Origin: Acidobacteriota bacterium
GTDB taxonomy: Bacteria > Acidobacteriota > Thermoanaerobaculia > Thermoanaerobaculales > Sulfomarinibacteraceae
Assembly (NCBI GenBank): GCA_022340665.1
Contig: JAJDNM010000027.1
Location: 1-61,556 of the forward strand
Direction of reading: 5' to 3'
DNA length: 61,556 nucleotides
The translations under genes were made by a program, and so were the position numbers. Below are positions 8,955-18,096 of the stretch, one piece after another. The notes beneath the pieces are model-generated. The model worked only from the letters and a program-made list of their open reading frames with translations, was not told the origin of the DNA and ran no database searches. Position 1 is the first letter of the stretch, and every line of letters starts with the position of its first letter.

Positions 8955-10117
8955 GCCGGTCCTCCCGCCGGGCCGTCGCTCGCCCGCCGCACCTTCATCC
9001 CGTCCGTCACCGCGTCGAGCGCAGTCACAACTACCAGATCACCGTCTTCGAGACCCGCCGAAACGAGGCTCCGCTCGCGATCCGCACGCAGCACTTCCAC
9101 ATTACGAATCTCGAGAGTACCGTTCTCAAAGACCCACACCCGATTGTCCTCTCGAACTGCATAGCGGGGCAGGGACACGACATTGGCAAGCGTGCGGCCG
9201 AAAATCCGTACGTCGGCGAAGGTGCCGGGCAGCAGCGGAGGGTGATCTACGTTGGCTTCGTACGGATCTGCGACCTCGACCACTACGTGAACCATCCTCG
9301 AGATCTGGTCGACCTGGGCTTCCATCCGCGTCACCGTGCCATCCCACACGACCTCGTGGCCTCCGAGCTCCGCGCTGACCTCCGCTCTCGGACCCGAACT
9401 CCGGTTCCCGGAAGGCACGTCGAACCACGCGAGCTCTCGGCTTTCGAGCGGAACTCGCACCTCGACGGTGTCGGTGCCGTAGACGGTGGCGAGACGGCTG
9501 CCGACGCCCACGAACTGGCCGACATCGACGTTTTCAGACACGACCACCCCGTCAAACGGAAGGGACAGCCGGGTTCGCTCCAGATTGAGCTCTGCGACGG
9601 CGAGATCCGCGACGGCCGCCGCGTACTCCGCCTCGGCCTGCCGAATCTGCGGTTCGCGAATCACGAGGCCGGTCGGCTCCTCACCTGGATGGAGTCCGTC
9701 CCACTCTTCCCTGGCCACCTCCGCCTCCGCCTTCTCGCGGTCGAAATTGACCTTTGCTCGAGCCACAGCCGCTTCCGCGCGCTCCATTGCCAGCTCGTAA
9801 TCGCGCGGATCGATGGTCACAAGTACCTCTCCTTTCTTGAAGAAGCCACCCGCGACCACCGATGGGTGAACCCGGATCACCTGGCCCGGTACCTGGGGCA
9901 CCAGGTCGACTGTTACCCGAGGTGCGACCTCACCGTGGCCGGTGACGATGATCGGAGCATCAGCGACTTTCACTTCGATGACCTCGACCAGAGGCCCGAG
10001 GGCCGGCCGTTCCACTCTGGGGGGCGCCTTCCGGGCGGAGGCAATCAGCGCTGCGGCGGCGACGCCCACGACGAGAACGATGACCGGGATGACGAGCTTG
10101 AGAGTTTTCGAAGACAT
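8951..10117 (-). CDS. RND efflux periplasmic adaptor (membrane fusion protein)
   Basis: A 388-aa HlyD/AcrA-type adaptor. One N-terminal membrane anchor (residues about 8-27) is followed by the half-lipoyl motif VPQVPGQVIRVHPSVVAGGFFKKGEVL, an alpha-hairpin rich in Ala/Glu (ERAEAAVARAKVNFDREKA), the second half-motif (LSLPFDGVVVSENVDVGQFV), and beta-barrel and membrane-proximal domains. It bridges the permease and the TolC-like channel in the periplasm. It overlaps the permease by 4 bases and its start shares 1 base with the end of the tolC-like gene, so the three are translationally coupled. Confidence 0.93.
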   Translation of the reverse strand: MSSKTLKLVIPVIVLVVGVAAAALIASARKAPPRVERPALGPLVEVIEVKVADAPIIVTGHGEVAPRVTVDLVPQVPGQVIRVHPSVVAGGFFKKGEVLVTIDPRDYELAMERAEAAVARAKVNFDREKAEAEVAREEWDGLHPGEEPTGLVIREPQIRQAEAEYAAAVADLAVAELNLERTRLSLPFDGVVVSENVDVGQFVGVGSRLATVYGTDTVEVRVPLESRELAWFDVPSGNRSSGPRAEVSAELGGHEVVWDGTVTRMEAQVDQISRMVHVVVEVADPYEANVDHPPLLPGTFADVRIFGRTLANVVSLPRYAVREDNRVWVFENGTLEIRNVEVLRADRERSLVSAGLEDGDLVVVTALDAVTDGMKVRRASDGPAGGPA

Positions 10118-11637
10118 CAGAGCACCTCTCTTGAATTCGGAATGAGGAATTCGGAGTTAGGAATTGTGGATTCGGCCTGTTTCCCACGTTCCTCGGAATC
10201 ACCAACTTCGGCAGATGGAGTGTCTGTGGACCAGTCGCCACCGAGGGAGAGGAAGAGATCGATACGCGAGCTCCATACGTCTGCGGTCGCCGCGAGGTTT
10301 GCCTGCTCGGCGAGCCGCAGCCGCCGTTCGGTCTCGAGCACGGTCAGCAGGCCCCCCACACCACGCTGATACCGCTCCTTGGCCAGGCGGTCGGCCGCTC
10401 GGGCCTCTTCGACCCGCTGGTCCGAGAACTCCCGGTTGCGTTGCGAGGCCTCGCTGAGCACCAAGGCCTCCTCCACGTCGCGCAGAGCGTTGAGGACCGC
10501 CCCGGCATACAACGCGGTTGCCTGCTCGGCCCGCGCCCGGGCTGCGTCGACATCCGCCCGCCGCTGACCTCCGGAGAAGATCGGCCCGACGAGACTGGCG
10601 ATCGCGTTGTAGACGATCCCGTCCACCGACGTCAGATCGGCTAGGGTGTCCGAACGGCCGCCCGCCGACCCGGTCAGGCTGAGGTCCGGATACAGGGTTG
10701 CGATCGCCGCACCGACGCCGTAGGTAGCAGCAGCAAGCTGCATCTCCGCCTGACGGAGGTCCGGCCGGCGATCGAGCAGCTGGGCCGGAAGACCGACCGG
10801 CACCGGATCGAGCGACGGCAGGCGCGGCAGGGTGTCGGGAAGATCTCCCCCACTTCCGGGGCGCCGGCCTACCAGCACGTCGAGGGCAAGCTTGGCCTGC
10901 TCGAGCTGGGCAGCGATCACCGCCTCGGAGGCCCGGGCCGAGGCAAGGTTTTCACGCGCCAGGTGGACCTCGACCGCGTCGGCAATACCCGCTCTGTAAC
11001 GCCGCTCCACCGTGCTCAGGGTCGATTGCCAGCTTTCGGTAATATCGCGATTGATATCCAGTGCCCACCCTGCGGTCGCGACCAGGACACGGGCGCGCAC
11101 CACCGCGCCCACTACCGAGTGGATCACCGCCTCGCGAGACGCTTCCTCGGCGAGCAGGCTCGCCCAGGATGCCTGCCGCGTCCGCTTGAGACGTCCGAAG
11201 AAATCGGCCTGCCAGGAGACGTTGAGATCGTACGAATAGGTCGTCGAGAAGATTTCTCTTCGCCCCGTGCCCGGCAGGACAAAGGACATCTTCTGGCGGG
11301 TCCCACCCGCGCCGTATCCAACCTGCGGCCACATCGCGCCCCCGGCCCTGCGCAGGCCGGCTTCGGCCTCGAGTACCCGCGCCGCCGCGGCCCGCAGATC
11401 GGGGTTGTTGGCGAGGGCCAGTTCGACCAACACGGTGGTTGTCTCGTCACCGAACTCTTGCCACCAGGGCGTTACTTCCGGCAGCGGCTTCGCATCGGCC
11501 CCCGACGCGTGAACAAAGCCGTCGGAAACGTCCGCAGCCGTCGCAGGGCGTTCGGGATCGGGACCGAGCGTGCATCCCACCGCAAGCAACAGGGCGATTC
11601 CCACTCCCGCGAGCCGAATCAATGGCTGATTTTTCAT
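10117..11637 (-). CDS. TolC/NodT-family outer-membrane factor lipoprotein
   Basis: A 506-aa outer-membrane efflux channel. A lipoprotein signal ends in LAVGC (lipidated Cys22), as in the NodT/OprM group. Two OEP repeats follow, with coiled-coil Ala/Arg/Glu-rich helices (LRAAAARVLEAEAGLRRA) and the conserved LLDRRPDLRQAEMQLAAA segment. The last 15 or so residues ([15 protein letters not shown]) are encoded by a heptad intergenic repeat rather than by normal family sequence, so the original stop was probably a little upstream. The gene overlaps tetR by 4 bases. Confidence 0.92.
   Translation of the reverse strand: MKNQPLIRLAGVGIALLLAVGCTLGPDPERPATAADVSDGFVHASGADAKPLPEVTPWWQEFGDETTTVLVELALANNPDLRAAAARVLEAEAGLRRAGGAMWPQVGYGAGGTRQKMSFVLPGTGRREIFSTTYSYDLNVSWQADFFGRLKRTRQASWASLLAEEASREAVIHSVVGAVVRARVLVATAGWALDINRDITESWQSTLSTVERRYRAGIADAVEVHLARENLASARASEAVIAAQLEQAKLALDVLVGRRPGSGGDLPDTLPRLPSLDPVPVGLPAQLLDRRPDLRQAEMQLAAATYGVGAAIATLYPDLSLTGSAGGRSDTLADLTSVDGIVYNAIASLVGPIFSGGQRRADVDAARARAEQATALYAGAVLNALRDVEEALVLSEASQRNREFSDQRVEEARAADRLAKERYQRGVGGLLTVLETERRLRLAEQANLAATADVWSSRIDLFLSLGGDWSTDTPSAEVGDSEERGKQAESTIPNSEFLIPNSREVL
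10131..10176. repeat. Heptad repeat tract (TTCCGAA type) inside the tolC-like gene's 3' end
   Basis: Degenerate GGAATTC-type units (TTGAATTCGG, AATGAGGAATTCGG, AGTTAGGAATTG) form one arm of the repeat family. They are read in frame as the C-terminal tail of the outer-membrane factor, and the adaptor start lies 14 bases further on. Confidence 0.75.
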
Positions 11638-12341
11638 GAGACTACCTCTCGTCCTGGCTCACGATCTTCCCGGATCATCTCCGCGTCGGCGCAGGCGCGG
11701 ATGCCTCCGGCCGAGAACCGAACGAAATGGCTCACATGATCCGCGAGGCGTTCCGGTACCAGATTGGATCTTTCGTGAACCGTGAACAGGTGATAGGTCT
11801 TGAGCACGTGCAGGAGCTGGCCGACCTGTGACATGGTGCACATCCGGGCGGTCTCCGGATCGAGAGGCGGCCCGCACTTGGCCAGGGCAGCGGTGGCGCG
11901 CTCCATTAGCGGTCGGATGAACTCGTTCAGGAAAACGCCTTGTGGAAGCCGCGGAGTGATCATCTCTCGCGACACCAAATCGAGAAAGAGGCGGCCGTGG
12001 CTATCGTCGACCAGAGGCTCGAGGAATCCGTTTGCGAAAGACTGCAAGTACTCCTCGAGAGCCGGCGCCGGGTTCCTCGCCAGCAACTCGTCGAGGGTCT
12101 CGATTCGCCGATCGCGAAGGGCGGTGACCATGGACCGGAAGGTCTCGAGATAAAGGTTTTCCTTGCCGCCGAAGTGGTAATTGACCGAGGCCACGTTGCA
12201 GCCCGCTTCGGTCGTGATGTCGCGCACCGAAGTCGCTTCGAAACCCTTCTCGGCAAAGAACTTCTGTGCTGCACGGAGGATTCGCTCGCGGGTATCCTCA
12301 GACTCCTGAGTTCGACAGACATGGGTGGACGATGCTTCCAT
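11634..12341 (-). CDS. TetR/AcrR-family repressor of the efflux operon
   Basis: A 235-aa regulator. The N-terminal helix-turn-helix reads TRERILRAAQKFFAEKGF with NVASVNYHFGGKENLY as the recognition end, standard for TetR. The C-terminal part is the variable ligand-binding domain. I start at the ATG at 12341; an earlier in-frame ATG at 12365 would place eight residues inside the operator DNA. It is the first gene of the efflux operon, overlaps the tolC-like gene by 4 bases, and probably represses its own promoter through the repeated sites upstream, with release by a pump substrate (inferred from the family). Confidence 0.9.
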   Translation of the reverse strand: MEASSTHVCRTQESEDTRERILRAAQKFFAEKGFEATSVRDITTEAGCNVASVNYHFGGKENLYLETFRSMVTALRDRRIETLDELLARNPAPALEEYLQSFANGFLEPLVDDSHGRLFLDLVSREMITPRLPQGVFLNEFIRPLMERATAALAKCGPPLDPETARMCTMSQVGQLLHVLKTYHLFTVHERSNLVPERLADHVSHFVRFSAGGIRACADAEMIREDREPGREVVS

Positions 12342-12350
12342 GACAACTCC

Positions 12351-12399
12351 CAACAAATGTTTCAAACAATGATTCTAAACAAATGTTTTAAACTGTCAA
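12351..12399 (-). promoter_or_regulatory. Promoter with twin TetR operators for the efflux operon
   Basis: On the minus strand, TTGACA (12394-12399) and TAGAAT (12372-12377) are separated by 16 bases, a good sigma-70-like match. Two copies of an AACAAATGTTTYAAAC motif lie at 12351-12368 and 12377-12394, 26 bases apart. One fills the spacer and the other lies just past the -10. Each contains the palindrome AAACATTTGTTT or a close variant. The layout suits repression by the TetR encoded 10 bases downstream. Confidence 0.7.
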
Positions 12400-12404
12400 G
12401 AAAG

Positions 12405-12488
12405 GCTCGGCTCGACGGTCGATCGGCTGGACGGCTCATCGGCCCGCCGTGTTGCCGTCTTGCCGTCCTGCCATCTTGCCGATTGTCG
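12405..12488. repeat. Heptad/octad repeat tract (TTGCCGTC type)
   Basis: An upstream part with GGCTCGGCTCGAC and CGGCTCATCGGC is followed by period-8 units TTGCCGTC, TTGCCGTC, CTGCCATC, TTGCCGAT. It separates tetR from the MFS gene. It is open in the MFS frame, which makes an artificially long N-terminus possible. Confidence 0.65.
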
Positions 12489-12496
12489 GCGTTATC

Positions 12497-13675
12497 ATGC
12501 CCTCCATGCAATACGACCTCACCTCCCGCCGTTGGCTGATACTCGCGTCCACGGTCGTCAGCTTCTTCGCTGTCGGCGTGACCTTTTTCGCGGTGCCTCC
12601 GTTGATCCCGGAGCTGGTCACGCGTTTCGGCCTCAGCCATCTCGAAATCGGAGTGCTGATGGGATCGATCGCCATCCCGGCGATATTCCTGTCGATTCCA
12701 CTCGGTGCGGCTGTCGATCGTTGGCCGGCGCGAGCGGCGGGAAACGCCTCACTGTCCCTGATGCTCATCGGCTCACTCCTCTTCGCCGTGGCACCGAATT
12801 ACATGACCCTCCTGATCGGTCGCCTGCTCTTCGGGCTCGGCGCTCTCGTCGTCAATCTCCTGCTCGCCCGCCTCGTCACCGCGGCCTTCGCCGGTCGGGA
12901 GCTTTCCCTGGCAATGGGCGTCTTCAATGCCGTGTATCCGGCGAGCATGGTGGTCATGTTCACCCTTCACCCGCGCCTCCTTGGAAGTCTCGGGTGGCGG
13001 GGTGAGCTCATGGCGCTGGCCATCATCGTCGTCATCGCCATTCCTCTGCACAATTTTGCGGTCCCGAAAAACCTGCGCGGCGAAGCAGCTACCGAGACCG
13101 ACTCGCGCGAGCCTTGGATCACAGCGCCGCTGCTGGCGTTGGCCGTTTCCTGGATGCTCTTTTTCGCGGCCTACGCCTCGGTCTTCACCTTTGCTCCGGA
13201 GTGGGCTGGTGGCGGCTCCTCATCGCTCCTCATCGGCAGCCTGATTGCCTGGGTCGCCCTCATCCTCGCCCCAGTAGTGGGGACATTGATCGACCGTACC
13301 GGACGCACCGCCAGGTGGGTGCTCGGCGGTCAGCTCCTTCTGGCCGCAGTGTTGGCGACAATGGCCGGATCGGTGATCCATCCTGCTCTGGCAATGATTC
13401 TCGTTGGCCTCACGTTTGCGACGGTTTCGACTGCGACCTACTCGATGCCGGCTATTCTCGCACCCCCCGCCAGGATCGGATTTGCATTCGGTTTCATCAC
13501 TGCCTTCTCCAACCTCGGAACACTGCTCGGGCCGGCGGCCGCCGGAGCAATCCGCGATCAAACCGAGGGCTGGAGCCTTGCGTGGGCGGTCCTCGCCGCC
13601 GCGGCAGCCGTCGGCGCTATGGCGACGCTGAAGTTGCCGGTCAAAGGAAATCGAGCTGCGGGACCTTCGGAATGA
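12497..13675 (+). CDS. MFS transporter
   Basis: About 392 aa with 12 predicted membrane spans and the major-facilitator pattern. TM1 begins RRWLILASTVVSFFAVGVTFF, the loop 2-3 region reads GAAVDRWPARAAGNA (a variant of the D-R-x-G-R-R/K signature), and the two halves are separated by a polar stretch near EAATETDSREP. The start is uncertain: ATGs at 12497 and 12506 both precede the first helix, and the frame extends upstream only through repeat DNA. The substrate is unknown; the sequence resembles the broad CynX/NarK-like and sugar/drug MFS groups. Its last 35 bases overlap the 3' end of the convergent mqnD-like gene. Confidence 0.82.
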   Translation: MPSMQYDLTSRRWLILASTVVSFFAVGVTFFAVPPLIPELVTRFGLSHLEIGVLMGSIAIPAIFLSIPLGAAVDRWPARAAGNASLSLMLIGSLLFAVAPNYMTLLIGRLLFGLGALVVNLLLARLVTAAFAGRELSLAMGVFNAVYPASMVVMFTLHPRLLGSLGWRGELMALAIIVVIAIPLHNFAVPKNLRGEAATETDSREPWITAPLLALAVSWMLFFAAYASVFTFAPEWAGGGSSSLLIGSLIAWVALILAPVVGTLIDRTGRTARWVLGGQLLLAAVLATMAGSVIHPALAMILVGLTFATVSTATYSMPAILAPPARIGFAFGFITAFSNLGTLLGPAAAGAIRDQTEGWSLAWAVLAAAAAVGAMATLKLPVKGNRAAGPSE

Positions 13676-14471
13676 GACGTTCCTCGAACGCGCGCTCGAG
13701 GAACGAACTGACGGCCCTGCGCCCTCTCTCTCCGTAGTCCACGGTGAGCTCGTTGACGTACATCCCTACGAATCGGTCCGCCTTGTCGCGGTCAAGGCCA
13801 CGACCGTAGTCGAGGGCATAATCGAGCGCCTCCTCACGATGTTCGAGGGCGTACTCGATGGATGATTTGAGGAGCACCGCGACCCGCTTGCACATCTCTC
13901 CGCCGAGATCGCGTCGGATAAGGTTTCCACCCAGCGGGAGCGGAAGCCCGTCGGTCTCCCCCGCCCACCACACTCCGAGATCCACGATCCGGTGAAATCC
14001 CTCGTCCTTCCACGTCAGCTGGCCCTCGTGGATGACTACGCCGGCATCCACTTCGCCGGATCTCACGGCCGGCATGATCTCGTCGAACGAAAGGGGCACC
14101 GTTTGCAGCCGCGGGTTCCACATCTTGAGGGCGAGTGCCGCCGACGTCAGACGGCCGGGAATGGCAACCGTCATCTCGGCGAGATCGTCCGACGATACCA
14201 CCTCTCTCGATACCAGCACCGGCCCGTAACCGTCGCCCATCGACGCACCCGACGCGAGCAACGCATATCGATCATCGAGGTGGGCGTAGGCGTGGATCGA
14301 CACAGCTGTCACCTCGTAGGTCCCGTCGAAGGCCTCGCGGTTGAGGGTCTCGATATCGGAGAGCACGTGCTCGAAGCGCAGGTCACCGGTGTCGATCAAA
14401 TCCTTGGCCAACCCGTAGAACATGAATGCATCGTCAGAGTCCGGCGAGTGCGCAACACGAATCAGGGTCAT
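13641..14471 (-). CDS. mqnD: 1,4-dihydroxy-6-naphthoate synthase (menaquinone, futalosine pathway)
   Basis: A 276-aa protein of the MqnD family, which shares the periplasmic-binding-protein fold but acts in the cytosol to convert cyclic dehypoxanthine futalosine to 1,4-dihydroxy-6-naphthoate. The N-terminal signature AHSPDSDDAFMFYGL, the SIHAYAHLDDRYALL block and the VVIHEGQLTW segment match the family. I start at the ATG at 14471, preceded by GGAGG; an upstream in-frame ATG lacks a site. MqnA/MqnX paralogs are related, but the HSPDSDDAFMFYGL motif favours MqnD. No other mqn gene is in the window. It implies a menaquinone-based respiratory chain. Confidence 0.88.
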   Translation of the reverse strand: MTLIRVAHSPDSDDAFMFYGLAKDLIDTGDLRFEHVLSDIETLNREAFDGTYEVTAVSIHAYAHLDDRYALLASGASMGDGYGPVLVSREVVSSDDLAEMTVAIPGRLTSAALALKMWNPRLQTVPLSFDEIMPAVRSGEVDAGVVIHEGQLTWKDEGFHRIVDLGVWWAGETDGLPLPLGGNLIRRDLGGEMCKRVAVLLKSSIEYALEHREEALDYALDYGRGLDRDKADRFVGMYVNELTVDYGERGRRAVSSFLERAFEERLIPKVPQLDFL

Positions 14472-14525
14472 CGATCCTCCAGGTCCCTGAACGGGAGGCG
14501 GCATTCTAACCCGGACGCTAGAATC

Positions 14526-14657
14526 ACCACAGAGTCACGGAGAGCACAGAACCCGCCCGCCCAACCTCGCATTTCGGATTTCGGACTTGCCGCCCACCCA
14601 CCTAACATCACCAAAACGTCAAGAAAACCAGCAGGCCCTCTCTGTGTTTCTGTGGTT
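14526..14657. repeat. Composite inverted-repeat element (CACAGAG arms nested round a TTTCGGA tract)
   Basis: The outer arms ACCACAGAGTCACGGAGAGC (from about 14526) and CTCTCTGTGTTTCTGTGGTT (to about 14657) are reverse complements with a few mismatches. Inside lies a second unit: CCCGCCCGCCC, the heptad-like ATTTCGGATTTCGGAC, then GCCGCCCACCCACC. The element ends at the pgi stop codon and sits in the mqnD-pgi spacer. Confidence 0.75.
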
Positions 14658-16357
14658 CAAAAGTCTTTTTGACGCGCGACGAAACGTTCGATCAGCGCGC
14701 GAGTCGAGCTGTCGTGATGCGAGAGATCGACTTCACGGCCCGCCTCAAGGCTGCCGGTCTCGCCGAGGACGGTCCCCGCGAGGATTTTCCCCAGCTCGAC
14801 GCCCCACTGGTCGAAGCTGTTGATCCGCCACACGACACCTTGCACGAATATCTGGTGCTCATACATCGCCAGTAGCATCCCCAACGACCTCGGCGTCACA
14901 CCGTCGAGGAGAAATGTGTTGCTCGGGCGGTTGCCCTCGAAGACCTTGTGCGGCACAAGCGCCTCGATCTCTCCGTCCTCCATTTGCCGCAAGCGGAGTT
15001 CTTCCTCCACCTCGTCCGCGGGCCTTCCCCGCATCAGCGCCTCAGACTGGGCGAAGCAGTTGGCGATCAGCTTCTGGTGGTGGTCTCCAACCGGGTTGTG
15101 GGAGTTGATCACGCCGATGAAGTCACACGGCACCAACTCGGTGCCCTGGTGAATGAGCTGATAGAAGGCGTGCTGGCCATTGGTGCCCGGTTCACCCCAC
15201 ACGATCGGCCCCGTACGGTAACCGACCCGGTGTCCTTCGCGGTTGATCGACTTGCCGTTCGATTCCATATCGCCCTGCTGCAGGTAGGCCGGAAATCGAC
15301 GAAGGTACTGGTCGTAGGGCAGCACCGCCCTGGTCGATGCGCCAAAGAAGTTACGATACCAGATGCCGAGCATCGCCATCAGGACGGGGATGTTCTTTTC
15401 GAGCGGCGCTTCGGCGAAATGCCGGTCAACCTCGTGGGCTCCCTCGAGAAATTCCTCGAACCGCTCGAATCCGATGGCCAAAGCTATGGTCAGCCCAATC
15501 GCGGACCAGCTCGAATATCGCCCGCCAACCCAGTTCCAGAACTCGAAGATGCAGTCAGGATCAATGCCGAACGCCTCGACCGCTTGGTGGTTGGTCGACA
15601 ACGCCACGAAGTGTCGCGCTACAGCCGCTTCGTCTCCCAAAGCATCGACTAACCATCTACGAGCCGTGTGCGCGTTTGTCATCGTCTCCTGGGTGGTGAA
15701 GGTCTTAGACGCGATGACAAAGAGCGTTTCGGCGGGGTCGAGATCGCGGGTGTTCTCCGCGAAATCCGTCGCGTCGACATTCGAAACAAAGCGGACCTTC
15801 GGTCCGTCGCAGTACGGGGTCAGCGCTTCACAGATCATCGCCGGGCCGAGGTCCGAGCCACCAATGCCGATGTTGACGACAGTGGCAATCGGCCTCCCCG
15901 AAAAACCGAGCCACTGACCTGTTCGAACCGCTTCGGTAAATCCCCTCATCTTCCGGAGTACCGCTTCGACGCCCGGCATCACGTCTTCATCATCGACCTC
16001 GATCGGTGTCGCTGCACGGTTGCGCAACGCCACGTGCAGTACCGAGCGGTTTTCGGTCCAGTTGAGCTTTTCACCGGCGAACATCGCCCGGGCCGCCTCT
16101 TGCACACCGCTCGCCCTCGCCAGGTCGATCAACAGCTCGATGGTGGTCTCGTTGACCCGGTTCTTCGAGTAGTCGAAGAGTATGCCCGCAAGCTCGAGAG
16201 AGAACTGACTGAATCGGTTTGGGTCTGCCGCGAAGAGGTCGCGCATGTGGAGGCCGCGGATTTCACGGTGGTGCGCCTTCAGGGCTTTCCACGGCGCGGT
16301 CTCGGTGAGCGGTCTACCCTCACGCACCGCACGGTCTATCTCTGAGTCGAAAAGCAT
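14657..16357 (-). CDS. pgi: Glucose-6-phosphate isomerase
   Basis: A 566-aa enzyme that interconverts glucose 6-phosphate and fructose 6-phosphate in glycolysis and gluconeogenesis. It is the long (E. coli/eukaryote-type) form. Both PGI signatures are clear: the phosphate-binding [11 protein letters not shown] and SKTFTTQET, then [11 protein letters not shown], the catalytic His region [11 protein letters not shown], and [22 protein letters not shown] near the end. A GAGGAGG site precedes the ATG. It stands as a single gene on the minus strand with repeats on both sides. Confidence 0.97.
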   Translation of the reverse strand: MLFDSEIDRAVREGRPLTETAPWKALKAHHREIRGLHMRDLFAADPNRFSQFSLELAGILFDYSKNRVNETTIELLIDLARASGVQEAARAMFAGEKLNWTENRSVLHVALRNRAATPIEVDDEDVMPGVEAVLRKMRGFTEAVRTGQWLGFSGRPIATVVNIGIGGSDLGPAMICEALTPYCDGPKVRFVSNVDATDFAENTRDLDPAETLFVIASKTFTTQETMTNAHTARRWLVDALGDEAAVARHFVALSTNHQAVEAFGIDPDCIFEFWNWVGGRYSSWSAIGLTIALAIGFERFEEFLEGAHEVDRHFAEAPLEKNIPVLMAMLGIWYRNFFGASTRAVLPYDQYLRRFPAYLQQGDMESNGKSINREGHRVGYRTGPIVWGEPGTNGQHAFYQLIHQGTELVPCDFIGVINSHNPVGDHHQKLIANCFAQSEALMRGRPADEVEEELRLRQMEDGEIEALVPHKVFEGNRPSNTFLLDGVTPRSLGMLLAMYEHQIFVQGVVWRINSFDQWGVELGKILAGTVLGETGSLEAGREVDLSHHDSSTRALIERFVARQKDF

Positions 16358-16404
16358 CGCCGAGCCTCCTCGAGTTCTGACGAGGATAGCGCAGAAAGGC
16401 TTTT

Positions 16405-16490
16405 CGGCTCGTCGGCCGTGCGGCTCATCGGCAAGTCGGGGGGCCCAGAGGACAGCTCGTCGAGCCGAGGGTGGGAGGGCGGGGGAAGCC
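16405..16490. repeat. Degenerate repeat region (CGGCTCATCGGC type)
   Basis: The spacer between pgi and the GCS2 gene contains GGCTCGTCGGCC, CGGCTCATCGGC and GCTCGTCGAGCC, followed by the G run GGGTGGGAGGGCGGGGG. The motif CGGCTCATCGGC is shared exactly with the spacer at 12430. The unit structure is less regular than in the other elements. Confidence 0.5.
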
Positions 16491-16524
16491 GTTGGACCGT
16501 GCCGGCCGGGCGGGTTAGGCGGAT

Positions 16525-17892
16525 TCAGCTACTCGCCCACTCAAGCGCGCGTGCGGGGTCCTCTTCGAGGAGCTCGAGCACCTCGTCAGAGGGCATGCGG
16601 CCGCGGGCGGTGTAGTGCTCGAGATAGGCTTCGACGGACTCGATATCCTCTTCGGCGACGTAGCCGTCGGGAAGCGATCTCGCGCCTTCGAGTCCGATCC
16701 TCCACAGCTTACACGCCAGATCTCGCAGTTCAGGGTCACGGACGCCATCGATCGCCGCCCTCCGCCACATGTCTGGGAGGCGGGATCGTTGAACACCCAG
16801 AAGGTCGAGCGCTCGGTGGCGTGCGTTGTCGTCGTATAGCAATGCGGCGGTCAGGGTCACCGGCACCACACGCCAACGATCGGGGAGCGCTTCTCCGGCC
16901 CTGAGCTCGAGAAAGCCGCGGGGACGTACCTCGAAAAACAACGTCGTCAGGTGGTAGTCGAGATCGTCGGCTGTCGGCCAACCCCAACGTGGGTGACCCT
17001 CGCGAATCCACTTTTCGAAGTTGCAACCGCTGCAACCGGGCTCGAAGTGATCGCCGTCAACCCGGAAGATCATTACGTCGGCCTCGAGTGCCGCACGGCC
17101 CCATTCTCCGCGCGGATCGTTGTCAGGTTCCTCCACCAGGAGGCGTGGGAATCCACTCCTCGTCGGGTCGAGCTCCTGCCAGGCGCGTGCACGACTGCAG
17201 ACCGCGCCCGGCCCCGGGCTGGAGGCGAAAGTCGCGGTCATCAGTGGACTCAAAAGATTGGAGATCAACCAGCGTTCCTGCCAAACGCATTCCGGACCGA
17301 GATCGAGATTGATCTGCAGGCTCGCTGTGTGTCGCATCATGACCGAGCCCCACTGGCCCCGCTGCCGGTAATACGCCGCCTGGGCCGTATATCTCCCGGC
17401 CCGGAGCTGTTGCGGCACAGTGTCCACATCGTGCCAGACGTCAATGCCGATCGCAGCGAGCACTGTGCTGTGGCGGCCGAACGCTCCCCGAAGCCGACCG
17501 AGAATATCGCCGACATCGGTGCAGGCGGTGGCGACCGAGGGATAGACGGCGGTCGAGTGCTCCACCTGCGCTCCAGGTTCGAAGGTCAGCCGCCCTCCAC
17601 CATCGACGGGGTACTCGACCGCCGCCGGAGGACTCGATCGACGTGCGCCGATGCGGTCATCGGACACGGCAAGCTCATCCACCACCTCCAGCACGCCACA
17701 ACCCTCCGGCTGGGTCAGCAGGAGCCGCCCTTGGGGTCGTCCCTTCTCGTCGCGAATGATAGGGAAGAACTCGGGCTCGAGTCCGATGCCACCGACAGAG
17801 GCTCCTGGCACCGGCTCCGGGAACGCTTGCATACCCGCTCGGTGGAGAGCTTCATCCATCGAGATGGCGGCACCTTTGTCCTGAGTCGGCAT
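16525..17892 (-). CDS. Glutamate-cysteine ligase, GCS2/EgtA-like
   Basis: A 455-aa protein of the GCS2 ATP-grasp-like family, which joins glutamate and cysteine through the gamma-carboxyl. Visible motifs include [11 protein letters not shown] (glutamate/metal site), [20 protein letters not shown] and [21 protein letters not shown] with GRWGA-like elements. The layout is closer to EgtA/plant-type GCS than to E. coli GshA. It could serve glutathione or ergothioneine-type thiol synthesis, but no gshB or egtB lies nearby, so the pathway is open. GAGGAGG precedes the ATG at 17892. Confidence 0.83.
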   Translation of the reverse strand: MPTQDKGAAISMDEALHRAGMQAFPEPVPGASVGGIGLEPEFFPIIRDEKGRPQGRLLLTQPEGCGVLEVVDELAVSDDRIGARRSSPPAAVEYPVDGGGRLTFEPGAQVEHSTAVYPSVATACTDVGDILGRLRGAFGRHSTVLAAIGIDVWHDVDTVPQQLRAGRYTAQAAYYRQRGQWGSVMMRHTASLQINLDLGPECVWQERWLISNLLSPLMTATFASSPGPGAVCSRARAWQELDPTRSGFPRLLVEEPDNDPRGEWGRAALEADVMIFRVDGDHFEPGCSGCNFEKWIREGHPRWGWPTADDLDYHLTTLFFEVRPRGFLELRAGEALPDRWRVVPVTLTAALLYDDNARHRALDLLGVQRSRLPDMWRRAAIDGVRDPELRDLACKLWRIGLEGARSLPDGYVAEEDIESVEAYLEHYTARGRMPSDEVLELLEEDPARALEWASS

Positions 17893-17956
17893 GAACCTCC
17901 TCTCGCGTCACGGAACGATACACCCGCATGCATAGGATGCCAACTGACCGATCCTC

Positions 17957-18039
17957 CGCTCGATGCTCGATGCTTGCGGCTTGAGGCCTGGGGCTTGGGC
18001 CGGACGAAAGCATCGAACCTCAGACCCCGGTCCCAAGCC
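17957..18039. repeat. Heptad inverted-repeat element (GATGCTC to GCTTGAG type)
   Basis: The left arm begins with GATGCTC units and passes into GCTTGCG, GCTTGAG, GCCTGGG, GCTTGGG units (period 7). The right arm at 18011-18039 (CATCGAACCTCAGACCCCGG) is its imperfect reverse complement. One copy therefore carries two different unit sequences in series. Confidence 0.75.
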
Positions 18040-18065
18040 AAAAAAAAGCGCGGCCGAAGCCGCGC
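18040..18065 (-). terminator. Rho-independent terminator of the tetraheme cytochrome gene
   Basis: Read on the minus strand: GCGCGGC, loop TTCG, GCCGCGC, then eight T. A 7-bp perfect G/C stem with a UUCG tetraloop and U tract, 31 bases after the cytochrome stop codon. Confidence 0.92.
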
Positions 18066-18096
18066 AGATCTGGATGTGGATAAGAGCCTTTTCTGG

